64,000 nucleotides of DNA. It comes from Puffinus mauretanicus. Its lineage: Eukaryota > Chordata > Aves > Procellariiformes > Procellariidae. Shown piece by piece: positions 12,381-26,782 of this stretch. Below the pieces are notes generated by a model. That model did not search any database. It had not been told where the DNA came from and saw only the letters and a program-made list of their open reading frames with translations. Each line of letters opens with the position of its first letter. Within the stretch, counting starts at the first letter, position 1. Where the stretch lies: positions 744,001 through 808,000 of the forward strand of contig JAJKFH010000948.1 of NCBI GenBank assembly GCA_023333565.1, given 5' to 3'. Made by a program: the position numbers and the translations under genes.

Positions 12381-12990
12381 TGTAGTGGGTTGACCCCGGT
12401 TGGAAGCTAAGCCCCCACCCAGTTGCTTGCTCATATCCCCAGTGGGATGGGAGAGAGAATTGGAAGGGACAACTCGTAGCTTGAGATAAACACAGTTTAA
12501 CAGATGAAGCAAAGCTGCGTGCACAAGCAAACAAACCAAGGAATTCATTCACTACTTCCCATCGGCAGGCAGACATTTAGCCAATTCCAGGAAGGCAGGG
12601 CTTCATCACGCATCACGCTTCCTGGGGAAGACAAATGTTGTAGCCCCGAATGTTCCCCCTGCTGCCTCCTTTCCCTGAGCTTTTATTGCTGAGCACAATG
12701 TTACATGGTATGGAGTATCCCTCTGGTAAGTCCAGGTCAGCTGTCCCTGCTGTGCCCCCTCCCAGCTTCCTTCTCACCCCCAGCCTACTTGCCTGGGGGG
12801 GCAGAATAGGAAACAGGAAGGGAAAAAAACCCACAAACCAAAACCTCGATGCTGTACAAGCACTGCTCAGCCATAGCCAAAACACTGGGGTGTTATCAAT
12901 GTTTTTAGTCACAAATTCACAAATCCAAAACACACCACCATATGGGCTGCTATGAAGAAAATTAACTCCATCCCAGCCAGACCCAGTATA
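12381..12990 (-). mobile_element. Second solo LTR of the same family, minus orientation
   Basis: A 610-bp element with clear similarity to the LTR at 10160 across its length, including GAGAGAATTGGAAGGGACAA, TTGAGATAAACACAGTTTAA, TACATGGTATGGAGTATCCC and the end AAAATTAACTCCATCCCAGC. The plus-strand ends are TGTAGTGGG...CCAGTATA, so the original CA end has mutated to TA. TCTTA duplications flank it on both sides. The TATA box is degraded (TTTTATTGCTGAGC at the matching place). It keeps roughly 60 bp more internal sequence than the 10160 copy and lacks that copy's AAT-rich expansion. It is a separate solo-LTR insertion, lying in the same direction. Confidence 0.9.
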
Positions 12991-12995
12991 TCTTA
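12991..12995. repeat. Target-site duplication TCTTA (right)
   Basis: Exact copy of 12376-12380. Confidence 0.85.
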
Positions 12996-15900
12996 TTAAA
13001 CTCGTGAGTCAAACTCAGTATGTGCAGATTGATTTAATTAAGATATTCTTGGTCTGATCCATAATCATTAATAATTTAAATTAAAACTCAGCTTCATTTT
13101 TTTTTATAATGTGTATTTTATTTTGCTGTAAATGGTTGATAAATGGTATTTTTGTTGGATTTATGTTTCAGAACTACTAGGAAAAAAGCATGTGTAAATA
13201 TTAGTGTTCCCTTCTTCATTGACTGAATTGTGTTTAGCTCTGATCAAGGCCTCCTCCTCCTGAACTGGAGCATTCTACCACTGTGGGCATGTTTCTCTTG
13301 TTTATATGGCCATGCACTGGGAATAAATCCACTGAAACCAATGGCACTTCACTAGTTCAGACATGGTGTAAAATAGATGTGGATCAAGCTTCCTCTGCAG
13401 TTGTTACAGGTCATGCCAGCTATAGTTTTTCAGGCCTTAAAGAAGCAAAAATGGCTTTCAGTGCTAAACTCTTTCTTAAAGAAACCTCTCTGCCAAACTT
13501 GAAGTAATGCAGCCTAGTTCTGGAAAGATGCTCATTTAGCATTTCCTTAATTCAAAGGTTCTCAGCAGGTGAAATAGGAAAAGAGAAGACAGATCAACAG
13601 GTTTTATCAGGGAAAAAAGTAAAACAAGTTTTGGAAGAAGGTAAAATACCATAGTTTTAATTAAAATATTAACTTAAGTGTCATTTGTCCTGCATGTAAT
13701 TCATGCATAGTTCTGATTCTTTATGTTCCCTTAATTTAGGGATACATGATATACTTCCATGGCTGTGTTTTTAGTGTTGGGGATTACAAAGATAAGTCCA
13801 TCCCCCGAAGCAGGATTAGTATTAACTTTAAGGGAATGCCTAGCAGTGCTCTCTGCGAGCAGATGGCTTTCAGATATTTTGCTTTCTAGATGATGATGTG
13901 GCTCAGAAATTAGAGAATCAAAAATGAAAGAACAGAGCATCTTTCTTACTATTTACCAAAGTGTCACCAATACTGTGAGAGAAAAAAATCTACCTCAGAC
14001 CTGGGATAAATACAAAAGAAATACAAGACACACAGTAAAATTTCAGCTTTATCCTGTAGATAATATCCAGTATTCCTAAGGTAACTGCTAGCTCAGCAAG
14101 ACTTGGGAAGACCTGGAAAGTTTGGAGTAATGAAGGAAATGAGATTAAGACAGTCATTACTTTGGACCCCAAAGGAGTTGCCAGATTACTGCTCAGCCTG
14201 TCACTGTTGTGAAGCAGGGGATTTTTCTCATGCTTGAGAGGAAAGTGAGAAGGGAATGTGCTTGGTTCCCTGTTCTTATGCAAGTGTTATTGTCTGAAAC
14301 TTTAAATTCATCATGGATTTTTACTGGTGAACAGGGAAAAGAGCAATACAGAGCCACGCAAGTAGATGGAGGCCTTTTAAGGGAAGGAACTGTGCTGGCC
14401 TCTGGTATGGACAGCTAACCAGCAGACTTAGGCTCAGTTGCATTTGGGCTAATCTGGAGTATTTTGTAAAACCACAATTCAGTTTTGAATTTGTAGGTCA
14501 TAATATATTACTATTCTTGTTGGATAGTGAGTAGGCAAGTCAGCAGCATAAATGTTCTTACAGCAAGCCATTTACTTTGGCCAAATGTCAGTCTGGAACG
14601 AGTGGACAAGGGAAGTAGCACAATGTTTATGGAGAGAGAGGAAAAAAATGTGCTCCTGCAGACAAGGACTTTTTTTTTTTGGAGTATGTCTACCTCTGCT
14701 TCCCTTCTGAAGAGTAGGAACAACGTAAAGGTGGTGAGCTGGCTTCCATCATAGCCACAGTCAGCAGCAGTCCAGCTGAGGAGACCGGCTGGCCTCCACA
14801 CTTGCACACTCATTGTGATTACTTCAGCTAACAGACACCCTAGAGCCCTCCTGAGGTCATGTCTCTGAAGTGTGGGAGATAGGCCTGCCTATGTTTTTGG
14901 ATGTCTCCAGAAAACTGCAAGTGGTGTCAGGAAGGGAAAGTGCTGGTAAACGCTGTTGTGCTTGCTTTCATCAAACTTTGTACTGTGGTTATGCAGTTAC
15001 TGCATCAGCAACTGAGACGGAAACCAGGCGTTGTGGTGAGAAGTAAAATGTGTCAGCTTACATCAGCTGTGAAGGTATCTAAGTGATCTTAACTCACTTT
15101 GCATTTTATGAGAGCCTAGTCCACTGCAGGTTTGGCTTTTGCATCTCAACAAAGCGTTTGGTAACTGCTTAAAAAGTTAGAAGCCATCTATAGTACCAGC
15201 CTTGAAGAGCCATAAGCAGGATAGCCTAGTCATTGGAGGGCTATTTGTGTTACGGACTTAATCATTGGACTTCTACAGACGATAGTTCCTTTTTCTTTCT
15301 TTCCTGTAAGACAATGTGTGTTTTATGAATTAGTGCTTTGTTATTGGGAACACCCCAGTGATATGATTTTAGCTTCCTAGATAAAAGAGTGGGCTGGCAT
15401 TTGGTTTGATGATTTTTGGTTTTCATTGTTGTGGTTTTTCAGAGCATTTTATAACTAGTTGAATCTGGGCCTTTTTGCTGCAAATTCTGTATAGTTATTC
15501 TTCCTTAAAAAGAATAATTGCTTATTCTGCATGAACTAGTAGCATTTTGCATCACCTTTTTACACTGAAGTATCTGACTCTTGATGGTTAAATGGAAATT
15601 TTAATTCCTGGTATCTACAAACTTTTACCTTTGAAGTGTTTTTATTGCTGGAATTTATAGAACACACATTCTGAAATTTTTTTAGACTTTAGAAGAGTTT
15701 CTGGAACTCTGCTAAATTTCATGAAAATGCTATAAATTTGGACAGAAATGGCTGAAATATTCATTGATAATTCTCTCTGTTTCCCGTTATCTGTCACTGA
15801 GAACTTGTGAAATCTCCTAAAGTTTACCTCATCTACTAAAAATCACAAGATTTCCAGTTCTCCATATTCAGTTGGTCCCAATAGTGGAGTGTATTGGAGT

Positions 15901-18900
15901 AAGATACAGTATATTGTAAAACTATAACATAAAGCAAATGAGAAAATTTAAATTCTTCTAATGTAACAGTTAAACAATATAGATACAAAAAGTCAGGCAA
16001 ATGAAAAAACATAAAGGTTCCCATAGTAACAATTACTTGGCTATGCTGAATGATTTATATTTTATAGCATTGCTGTTAGCAGTAATACATGCATACAATT
16101 ATATGTAAAGTGTGTTCAGTGCAGTAAAATTAATATTGCTCTGGGAACCATAACTTTTTATTTTCTTGACCTCTGCATGTTTAACTGTTTGCCCTTAATG
16201 TTGCATTAAGTTTGTTTTAATTTTCTTGGATTTTCAAAAAAAAAAGAAGTGCTGAGGAGGTGGGGGGAGCAGAGAAACACAGCTAAGCTGGTGACACAGT
16301 AATATACCTTAACAGAAAAGAAAGTAAACTAGGCTTTAATGCTGTGTATTTTGTGTTGGTATTACGACTTCTCACTCTGTGGTTCCCTGATAGGTGGAAT
16401 CATGTTGCACAAGAAACACACAAGCAACTGGTCAAAAAGAAACTCTGTGAAATTATTTTTTATAAGGCAATGGGTGTAGCGAATCTCTTGGAATCCCGTC
16501 ATTTTGAACTGTATTGTAACAAATGTCCATAATTTTTCACTAATACTTAACCTGAATTACTGAACTGGATATGGGATCTCTGAGTGGAGAGGAACGAAGT
16601 GTGAATAGATTTGCTTTCAGCTTTCTAGCTGTAGTTCACATGAATTTTGATAGGTCTACACTTGTACAACCTAACCAAAATTGTGTTTGTCCTGTTGTAT
16701 TTCTTTCTTTGCACAGTTAACAGGAAGTAATGATTCTATATAGAGTGAAAAAAATAAAATAATATCATTTATGCAGATGGTTTCTTAAGTGTTATAGTTT
16801 TCCTAATGGTTAATTCCATGAAGCTTAGATATATTGCTTTTATGCACTGCATATAGTACCTTACCATTCACTCAAATGGGGCCATTTGTGAAGTGAAGTA
16901 CTTTTCAATCTGAAAAATAGTACAGAACATTGCTCTGACCCGATTAGTGAACATTGTTCTTTACAGCGGTACATTTGTTGGTACAAGTAAAATAATATCT
17001 TCCTTTGTATCTTCAAGTACAAGAGCAAAATACAATCAAACACTTTACTGATTTTTTTTATAGCTAAATCTCAGAGTTCAGGGATTTGTTAGTCTATCTT
17101 TTCTCCATTTTTGGTGTACTCATAACACTTAGCCTTGCCCTTTTTTTGCACAACTAGACAAAAAGCATCACGACACAGGTATCAACTGTCATGTTGATGA
17201 CTGTTAAAATAAAGAGTTCAGTACCTCAGTACTTTTATATACATAATATTGATTAAATGAAAGCCAGCCCTGCACTTTGAGCATTACACATAACACCACT
17301 TGTCACAGTAATTTAGATCCTTAGAAATGTGCAGAATGAGTTGACATGTAGGGTAGAAAAGGACAGATTAGAATAGGGACTTTTGAATTTTCAAACAGTG
17401 TCAGATGCAGACCAGAAATCCTTCCCCACTTCTTAGCCCAGATCCAGAGTTTAGAGGAAAATCTGCATTTGGGGACTCTGGTTCATCTTTGCTTTCCATA
17501 ACAGAGATGCTCTTCCTTTTTTGTAGACAGGGAGAGGATCCTAATATGCCATAGGTGACCTTAAAGCCTGCATTCTCTACAAGGACAAGAGGATGTGTCA
17601 TTGGGCTTACAATCTGATTTGGAAAAAATCCACAAAGTTAAAGCAGGGAGAAGGGAACAGCTCACGATCGCATAGAAATTAGATGTCTTAAACATTTATG
17701 TTTGAAGCGAGATCACCTTCCATTGAAAGCCAATGACCATTGGTAGGTAACTAGCACAGGAGTCAGTCTTGGGGCAGGAGATCAAAGGAAGATGTGTTAC
17801 CCCACTTTTGTTCTACCAATGGTGTTTCACCACCGGTCACACCATTTTCTTCTACGTTATGTCTTGGCTTTACACTTAAACTATTTCTTTGACACCAATA
17901 GCCTTTGCTCCACAAAGATAAAATATCTGACCTGGCTTTTGAAGTTGCTTTGTGCATAAGGGTAGCTGGCTCCGTTATGTGTATAGGATAGAGTTGAGGC
18001 TCTAGTTTAACTCAGGATACAAGGCGCCTACTTTTTTTTAGAACAGGCAGAATATTTCATGTGCTCAAAGTCCACCAATGCCTGTTGCATAATCTCCCAA
18101 CAAATTATAGACAAGTTTCTTGTAAGTAATTAGGAAATCATCCTTGAATGATCTCTTTGGAGAAATAAGCAAGTAGAGTGATGTTACAGTAACACATATG
18201 AAGCTTTGCTGTGGGATGCTCTTGCTTGAGGTGGGCTCAACAGATGGTGGCTGCCCAGTTTGCAAACTCTTCAGTAGAGTCGTAAACTATTCTGTGGGGC
18301 AGAGACTGAGCTTTCAGGAAGAGAGGAATGAGGCTGAGGAGCAGAGCTATGACAAATGGACTGCAATCTCTTCCCTTGTTGGCTATAGCTAGAATTGTGT
18401 GTCTTTTATTTTGCCCAAGCCAGCTGCTGAAGCAGGGGTTAGAACCCAGTGGGGTGAATCAAAACGGAAAAATAAATAAATAAGTAAAAGCTGAAAGAAA
18501 AAACAGGAAAATGCTTTGGTGATTGAAAGGATTTTTTGCAACCTTAAACAGGCTATTTTTTTTGTGTACTTGTAATAAAAGCAAGGATAATATAGGACTT
18601 CATGCCAGAAACAGGAGGTCAAGGAAAGGCCATTAGCCTGCAGATAGGGGCATCAACCTGCATCTGAAACACAGCGTGTCTGTCTGGCCCTCTGCCCAGG
18701 TAGATTGGTATCCACACCTCCAGAGTGCTCTGTAACTCCTGGGCTAGGACAGTCTGGGTGTGATGCTCTCTGCATCATAGTACCCCAGGTGCTGCTGGAG
18801 GTCCCTATTTTCACTGACCAATTCAATTGCCATCAAATATGGTGAGTGGGAAAGGCTAAGCCCATTGCTTAGAGTCTTCTTCTGGAGGAAGGAGGCATAT

Positions 18901-21795
18901 AAGCATGATTCCTTTCAGAGAGGGGAGAGAAAAGAATCCACATATCTCCCAGCCCTGCTGAATGCATTAAAAATGGAGCTACTGAGCAAAATGTGAGTGC
19001 TTGCCCTCCTCCACTAGACCTATAAATCTTGCTGTGGATCTTTTTTATGTGACTTTTATTGGAAGTGTCCCAAATGAAATAGTTCGAAAATTTCAGACAT
19101 TTGAAACATTTAAAAAACCCCCAAAACACAAACCTTCTACAGGGGTGGGAACAAACCTTGAGGTTACCTAATTTTACCTCTGCCTCTAGAAAGGGGTGGG
19201 GTTGTTTTGTTATTTTTGGATGGGAGGATTTTTATTTTGGACAAAAAATGCCTTTTTTTTTTTTTTTATTTAGGCACATGGTGCACTAAAAAATTGTCCA
19301 AACATCATATGTAGAATGTTTTCAGTAAGATAAAATTCTGATGTCCTATGCTGTTTTCTGAGTATCTATATTGGTTTTAGCAAAATTTTGTTACTTTTTC
19401 TATTAAGGTCTTTGGCTTGCTGCTAGTTTCTGGTTATAAATCCAGATAGTTGAAATAGTGTTTTGTGAAATGTTTGGAGTTTTTTATGTTTCAACATGAA
19501 AGAAATTTTTAGTATTTAAATGTTGGTAAGAAATGGAGTGGTCCCACTGGAATAGGTGTTACTATTTAGTTTGTGGACCAAACAATGATTGACATTGTCA
19601 GTATGTTTTTGAAGCAAAGTCTAAAACTCTGTGGTATCTCTTTCATGGTAGTATGTCTTAATAAACAATTTGCCTTTATTCGTACACCCTCCAGCATAGT
19701 TGGTCTCCATTCTGGCTGAGGACTTCAAATAAGAAAACAAATAAGAAATAACAAAATACCTTGAGGGAACTATCCTTATGGTGTTTGTTAACTTAGCTGA
19801 ATTAACTCACCATCACAAAATATGCTTGAAGAGGAGGGAAACGGAATATTGTTTGACTGCTGAATGCTGAAAATTCTGCCATTTATAGCTGAGGGATTTG
19901 AAGTGTTCAACAAGGAAGTAACCTATTGTAGTTATAATTGTGCACAGCACAGTGAATTATGGTAAGTGATTGCTCACCTAAGGCAGAAATTGCTTAGTGA
20001 TGCATTACCTGGGGCAGTTCTACTAGGAGAATAGTGTTTATGGGCACATTAAGGATACCAGGTACAGGAGTAGCTACAAAGCACCAACACTGAGGATGGT
20101 ATGCTCTCATAAAATATACGAAGGAGCAAAGGGAGTGGGACAGAGGCAGAAAAGGACCATTAGTTGTGCTATATTTTTGGCAGAAAAACTATACTGATAG
20201 ATGCATATGGCTCTCCTTTGCTCCAATGTGAAGAGCAATCAGCAGAATGCACTTTCTGGAAGTGTGCTTCTGTGGTGATAAGTCTGTTAACTTCAAGAAA
20301 AAACACCCAGAAGAGAGCCATGATTCAAAATGCTCTGCCGGTGATGTCCCTTCTCTCCCAGAAGCACCATCTTCAACATCACTGCCTCTTTGTTCATGAG
20401 GCTATTAAACAGAGGAAAAATCAATACATAATTTATCTTTCCACATGTGGCAGAGTTCAAGAAAGTGAAAGAAACTCATAATAGCTGAGGAAAAAGGCAA
20501 TGCTTTTGGTATTGTGCTGGGAAGGAAAATCAGTTTTTACAGGAGAAGCTTTAATGTGCTTTTGCGCTTGTTGCATACATGAAGCCTTATGTGATAGCTG
20601 GATTTGTGCAGAGGTTCCAGGAAAAAATTCAAGAACTGATGTGCATTACTAGGAATGGGAGGTGATAACAGTAACAGTCTTCTAATCAGGAGTGCAAGTC
20701 TCAGAGTATTGATCCAGAATACAGAAAGCATGGACTCAGGTCTTCCTCTGTCTGAAGACATGTTTTGCCTTCCAAGAAAAAAATAATTAAATCATCTCCA
20801 GAGAGGCAAGACTGTAAGATGTCTTCAAATTCTATTGACATTATTTTAGTACATATAAATATTTCCTGGAAATTCAACTAGAAGCCAAGTTCTCTTTTTC
20901 AAGGGAGCATTTTGGCCACTAGCTTTAGAAAGTCATTCCTATTCACTGACTCCTTTCAATACCATTTAAATACTTAAATAAAGCAGAACTACTTCAGCAG
21001 GAAAGGCTGATGGATAGCCATCTCAAAATATCCAACAAATTGGTAAGTAAGGCACTCTCCAGGAAGCCATAGCATAAACCATACACACTGCTGATTTCCA
21101 TCATTGTTTTTCAGTAAAGTGTTGTCTGTGCACCCTTGAATGAACTGCTTGACGTTCGTAGAGCTGAGCTGTAAGTGTTCATGTTCTTTCTCAGACTCCT
21201 CACCTGCCTTTCTTGTTTGCTGTGCAGTGGGATGTGGCAGGCCCTTTTGGGACCAAGCACATTTGCAGGTGCTCTGCAGACTCTTCGCATTCATGCTTTC
21301 ACCTGTTTGCTAAGATTTTCACCTACGCTCCTTACCCTGAGGTCCACTGGTGGATCAAAGTTGCTATGCAGTAGAGCAGTTTATAGGCAAAGGGCTTGTA
21401 GCCTGAACTGCTGACCTAAGACTCTAAACTTCAGCCAGACAGGAAGGAAGGACAATTAACAGGTAAATGATGAAGAGATGAGCAGGTTTTCAAAGATGAA
21501 ATACTTTCTTTTTTTTCCTTGCTGTTTCAGAAGCTTGCCATTTAAACTGCTTTTCTTTTTTAATGAAAAGCTGTGTGTATATGATAGTGTGTACAGGTTT
21601 GTTTTTGCACAGCAACATTTATTTGTCATGGGTTACACTATTACCCTTACAGGAAGCTATCATGAAAGCATGATGAATTACATCTATCTAACATGTATGG
21701 TAATGGGTTTAGATATAAAGTAGGGAGCAGGATGCATTTGTCAATACCGTACATTCATTTACAGTCATGCCCTGGTATCATTATGACTCTTTGCA
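12996..21795. other. Long non-coding stretch, no gene recognised
   Basis: About 8.8 kb of AT-rich DNA. The short frames are unremarkable. At about 13318-13375 the words CCACTGAAACCAATGGCACT and GGTGTAAAA resemble a motif found in very old amniote repeats, but too little remains to call one. There is an oligo-T run at 19253-19267. I see no exon, RNA gene or clear repeat. Confidence 0.5.
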
Positions 21796-22335
21796 CTTAG
21801 AACCATGGAGTCAGTTTAGGTTTGGAAGGGAACTCTGGAGGTCATCTAATCCACCCCCCTGCTTAAAGCCAGGTAATTTCATATTAGATCGATCAGGGTT
21901 TTATACAGGTGAGTTTGAAAGCTTCCAGTGATGAAAATGTCACAGCTTCTCTGGGCAACCTGTTCAAGCTATTAACCACTCTCACTGTAAATTTTCTTTT
22001 TCCTTCTATCTAGTCAGAATTTCCCTTATTGCAACTTGTGGCCACAGCATTTTGTCCTTTTGCTGTACACTTTTAAAAAGATTTTGGCTCTGTCTTCTCT
22101 TTCTCCTCCCCTGCTCCTCCCTTTAGATGAATAAAACAACTAGATCAGCCTGAAGCCTTCTCTTCTCCAGTCTGAATAAACTCTGCTCCCTCAGCCTTTT
22201 GCTTTACATCATGCGCTCCAGTCCCCCACTGTTTTAAGTGGCCTCTGCTTGTCTCCTGGTTTGTCAACATTTCTCCAAAATGGGGGGCCCCCAAAACTTG
22301 TCTTGGCAACTATCTAGATGTTTCCAGATGTCTTT
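21796..22335 (-). mobile_element. CR1 LINE 3' portion, minus orientation
   Basis: The segment begins with CR1 tail text on the minus strand (plus reading: GGTTTGGAAGGGAACTCTGG, AGGTCATCTAATCCACCCCC). It continues through the ORF2 C-terminal part (CTCTGGGCAACCTGTTCAAG, then TTCTCTTCTCCAGTCTGAAT and AAACTCTGCTCCCTCAGCCT). It is 5'-truncated near 22335 and frame-broken throughout. Confidence 0.88.
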
Positions 22336-25300
22336 TACCCTTCGATAGACTCTAACTGCTGGGAAGAGCTGTGTGGCGTTTCAGAGTGGCTACAGGCTGA
22401 ATAGTGCAATTCAGTTGTTTAATGAAGAAATACGCATTTTTGTATGTTCAGAATGTCTTCTGCTTTGCAGGATTATATTGATTTTGCTGAAAACTCTAAT
22501 AATAAAGGCTGATATTTCTCTTTGCTTATCTTCTGAGACACACTTTTTTATTCCTTTATGGAATTTACTTCTTTTCCAAACTATGGGAAAGTAACCTAGT
22601 TCCAAAGTTTTCTTTTGTTTTCTTTGTAACCCCTGCCCTTCAAAATTCAGAGTTGGAATATCAGTCTTCAGTGGTCTGGCAGAGCTATAAGAAGCAATGC
22701 ACCCCTGCTATGTACCACACTGGGACAAGTGAACAGAGGAAGAACGAGAATGAGTAGGGGCTTGACATTGCCAGACCCCAAACCAGTGAAACCAAGGGAC
22801 AGACTTTACAGTTAGTGGCGAAAGAATATTACTGCTGGGCCTCTACTGAGAAGCACCTTGGAAGGCTAAAAGTAGTTGTGATTTTGTCTGTATGTGTGTG
22901 CAAAAGAGTTAGTTAAAAGTATTTGGCCTATTTAGTTCATTGTCTTCAAAAAACATAATTTTCTGTTTGCATATCTACTGTAAGTCTACTGTGCTGTAGT
23001 GACACTTGCAAAAAGACAAGTCATCTTCTCCCGTTCTTCTGAAGAAGGAAACAAGATCCATGGGGCTCCTTCTGATATGAACAGGTGCTATTCCATTGAT
23101 CTGGATTGAACTGTATAATTTTGATATGGTAATATATAGCTTCTTCGGCTGTCTTTATTCCTACTTATTGCCGTGCTACTAGATTTGCCTTTCAGTTTAC
23201 TGTTTTATGCTTTGCCTTACACCTTTATTGTGCTGGATTCACCTCTATGAGTTTGATGTGATATCTTAAGTGCAAGATACATCTCCATGGGAATTCTGCA
23301 TGCAGGAATGATCCTCTGGGAAAGAAGATAGATTGCAGGATGTCCAGGTGGCTTCCTCAGAGCCTTATTTTTGGACTCACCAGTTCCAGATTTTGTGGAG
23401 CTTATGGATAACTTATGGAAACAGGTGGGTTGTCAGCTTCCCTGTCCTTTAGTTCCCTGTTGCTGTTGTTAAAGGAAGGGCTTCCTCATAACCGTCTGAC
23501 AAGGACTCTGCCTGATGAGTGAGCAGCCCTGTAATTGTGGCTATTACAAATAATCATTTCACTGCCAGCTGTAAAGGATTAGGAATGTGTGGTTTGTGCA
23601 CAGTGTGTGCTGTGAAACTAGTTGGCTAGAGTCAAAATGGAAATGGTTTGTATTTTATGCAGCTATTAGCACTTTATGCAACAGAAATGTTTAACTGCTG
23701 TTACACTACTATGTAAAATGCTACCATGTTTTTTCATCTTTGCACATCTCTGACCATGCAAGGGTGTGGGAGACTCATACCCAGCGTGTCTTGGAGTTTC
23801 TGTTAAGTTTTGGGCAGCTGGTGTCAGGAAAGACAGGTCAGTTTTTCTGGCAGTCAGCCTGTATGACAGTGTTACTGTACCGTCAGGATTTCCTCATTTA
23901 GGTACGTTCTTTGTTGCTATGTGTGATCTAGAGAGCTCGCTGTAATTGTCACTCTCAAACACAACACCTTAACTATGAACCTTCATTTTCTTGCAGACAC
24001 AATGTAAACAGTGAAGTGTGTGTAATAGTTCTTCATATAATATTAACTAATTCCCCTCACTAGTGTTTTGAAACCAGGTAAGCAAATTCATTAGACTGGA
24101 AAGCTGATGTTCTCAGATAGGTCAGGAGCATGGGATTTCTGCTATAGCAGGCCTGGTTATGACCATGTTTAAGTTTTGCAATTGGTCTTTGCTGGTATAG
24201 GCTTTGCAGGCAGATACCTGAAGATATTCTGAGGACAAGATATCCAGACCTGGAAATTGTTAGGTAATGAATATATCAGTCCTATACTTCATCATATAGC
24301 CTTAAACTCTTCCCCTGAAGGAAGAGTTTCCTGCATTTCTCATATTTCCAGGTAAGGATTTTTCAGATTAAAATTTTGAGTGTCTTGGTGCCAACATCTA
24401 ACTCATATTTATAGTTCTGCTTTAACAATAACATGATCTCAGTTCAATGAGTGTAGAGTTTTTTATTTGGTATACGTGACTGATTTTCAGTCTCACTACT
24501 GAAGTAATTTAAACCTTCCAAATAGGCTCCAAATGTTTCCAGAGATGAGATCTGTATTTACATAATTTAGGGTTGTTGTGATTGAGTCCACTTAAATAAT
24601 GTATGATGGAGAGATCTTCCTGTATCCAGTCATGATTAGAAGACTGTAGCACTTCCTTTTGCAATTAGGGAACTTACTGACATGAAATTATCAAATTGGA
24701 GTTAATTGTTTAGGGAGTGCATCATCATGTACCCCTCCAAACATTTATATTGTTTTTCCTCTGTGTTTAGGTATCAGCATGTTGAGTAAACAATAGCCGA
24801 ATATCGATCTCGATCTCTGAGGCTGTGTGTACATTAGCAGTCTGTTTTCGAGCAGTAATGCGTTTCTGAAGCAACCCCCCTGACTGTCTCCATTTACAGC
24901 ACGGTGGCCTCAGTTTTCAGGGTGGTCGTGGTGCATGTGAACTAGATATCTTTCAGAGGAAATTAATCCAGAATAACTCCTCAGCAGAAGGCTTTGAACT
25001 ACGGAGAACCCCTGCAATACGTTGAAGAGGTTCTTGCACTGTGTCAAGGACTAAATGTCATATGCATCTACCTATTTGCCACCCTTTGCCAGCTCTCAGT
25101 GCTTTGTTTCAACTGTTGCTCGTTCCTCATCCATCTACACTTTTCCTGGTGTGTAAGTCTCTCTCTTTTTTATCCTATTTTACCTTCTGTTACCATGGGC
25201 CAAGGCTGAACCCCTTTTTTTCCTTCTTCACAATTTTTTAATTTCTCTCTCCCCTCCCCCCACCTTCTGCTGTAGCAAAGCCTGCCTACTCAAGTTCTGG

Positions 25301-26640
25301 TGAGGTGCCACTTGGGGCCTTGAGGAGATGCTGCTGCTTACTAATCAGTGTGATTAGGGTTGGAAATTTCTCATGTGGCAGAGTGGCCCATTGGCTCTAT
25401 CAGGCAATCGTTAATCTCATGGCTACTGCAAGATGCAAAAGACAAAAGCAACACTGGATTACAGAAAATGAAAGTGGTACTTTGGGAAGACCCAGGACAA
25501 CAATGAACTTTGAGGTAGCACAGATGTACATCTGTTCTGGAGAGCTTGAAGAGATTTTTGGGTAGGGTCACATCACCAAGCCTGGTGTGCTGGTTTAGAT
25601 CTCTGTACCCTGGCTCCTGAGACCCAGGAGAGATGTAAGAGAGAGTATGGAAGAGCTGCTTTGGGATTCATGACTCGACAACCTTCACAAGACCCCTGTG
25701 GTAACACATCCAGAGACACTTTTCTGATATGCATTAGCAATGACATCTTGGTGCCAGCACTCTTGCCTTCACCCTGATTGAATTTACTGCTTTTTCTGCA
25801 CGTCTTCTAGAAGCGCAAAATGCTTCTGGTGGGCACAAGGCATTGGGGTGGGAGTTCTGGGGAAGCAACATACATTACCTGTCTGACTGGGAGGGATCCT
25901 GTGCCCTTTAAAAGTAGCTCCCTGGAGCAAGTGAACCATGATCGCAAAATACCTATGTCAGAATCTGACATCAGTGAAACTCCAGTGTTTAGTCAAATCA
26001 TGCTCTTAGAGAAGATGCAGCAGATATGTGCTCCACTGTAATGGAAAATCTGAACCAGAAAGTACTGGCAATAGACCTCTATCTGCATAGATCACATTAT
26101 TCTGTTCTTTGGCTTGTTAATGAAACTTAAGTAAGAAATTAATGGTGCTATAATGTCAGTAGCTTCTGTGTCTGACATGGTTAGGGTAAAAAATATAACG
26201 ACTATTTCCCATGCAAAGGAGAAAAAATTGGATTGTAAGGGCTTTCTCTTTCAACAAAATAGTGCAAGCTACTTTAGAAACAAGTAAGTTGCATGCATTG
26301 AGATATTTTGTATGCCATCTTTGTAGCCCTTTGATTTTATACAATAGCATGTATCGATCACAGAGGATAACAGAAACTGGGAAGAGCCAGTGCAGAGGCT
26401 AAGTATAATCAGCTCTGCCAGGCCTGTCAAATTAAGTGTTGTCTGTAGGCATGCAACAGTTTAGAACATGTAAATGAGTTTTGAAACTTTTGGTGTCTCA
26501 GCCATGTCATTTTAAGGCATGTGTTTCATGATGATGCTCCTGTTCCAAGCTGTCTTAATATATTGTAGAGAAGGACAAATGTGGTCAGTAGAAGAATTTC
26601 ACAGCCCTTAGATACAGTAAGTTCAGGGTTTTATTTCTGT
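22336..26640. other. Long non-coding stretch
   Basis: About 4.3 kb of AT-rich DNA with no recognised repeat, exon or RNA gene. Pyrimidine-rich tracts near 25150-25260 have no supported exon after them. Confidence 0.5.
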
Positions 26641-26782
26641 AAGGGAGCTATACACTTTTAAGGTTCAGCTGGACAGGGTGCTAGGCCATCTTGTCTAGAT
26701 CATGCTTTTGCCAAGAAAGGTTGGACCAGATGATCCTTGAGGTCCCTTCCAACTTGGTATTCTATGATTCTATGATTCTATA
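26641..26782 (+). mobile_element. CR1 LINE 3' end with (ATTCTATG)n tail
   Basis: This is the final ~140 bp of a CR1, with GGTTGGACCAGATGATCCTTG, GGTCCCTTCCAACTTGGTAT and then three tandem copies of the 8-bp ATTCTATG tail at 26759-26781. The tail is well preserved, so this is one of the younger CR1 copies in the window. The octamer tail is diagnostic of avian and reptilian CR1. Confidence 0.93.

Noticed and set aside
10160..12990. A complete provirus with two LTRs
   Set aside because: The two LTRs have different target duplications, and the DNA between them has no gag, pol or env similarity.
13318..13375. Ancient amniote repeat motif (also near 54096-54140)
   Set aside because: Only a few words resemble the old consensus. 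Too short and diverged to call without an alignment.
20164..20481. 105-codon plus-strand frame
   Set aside because: No motif, splice site or compositional difference from its surroundings.
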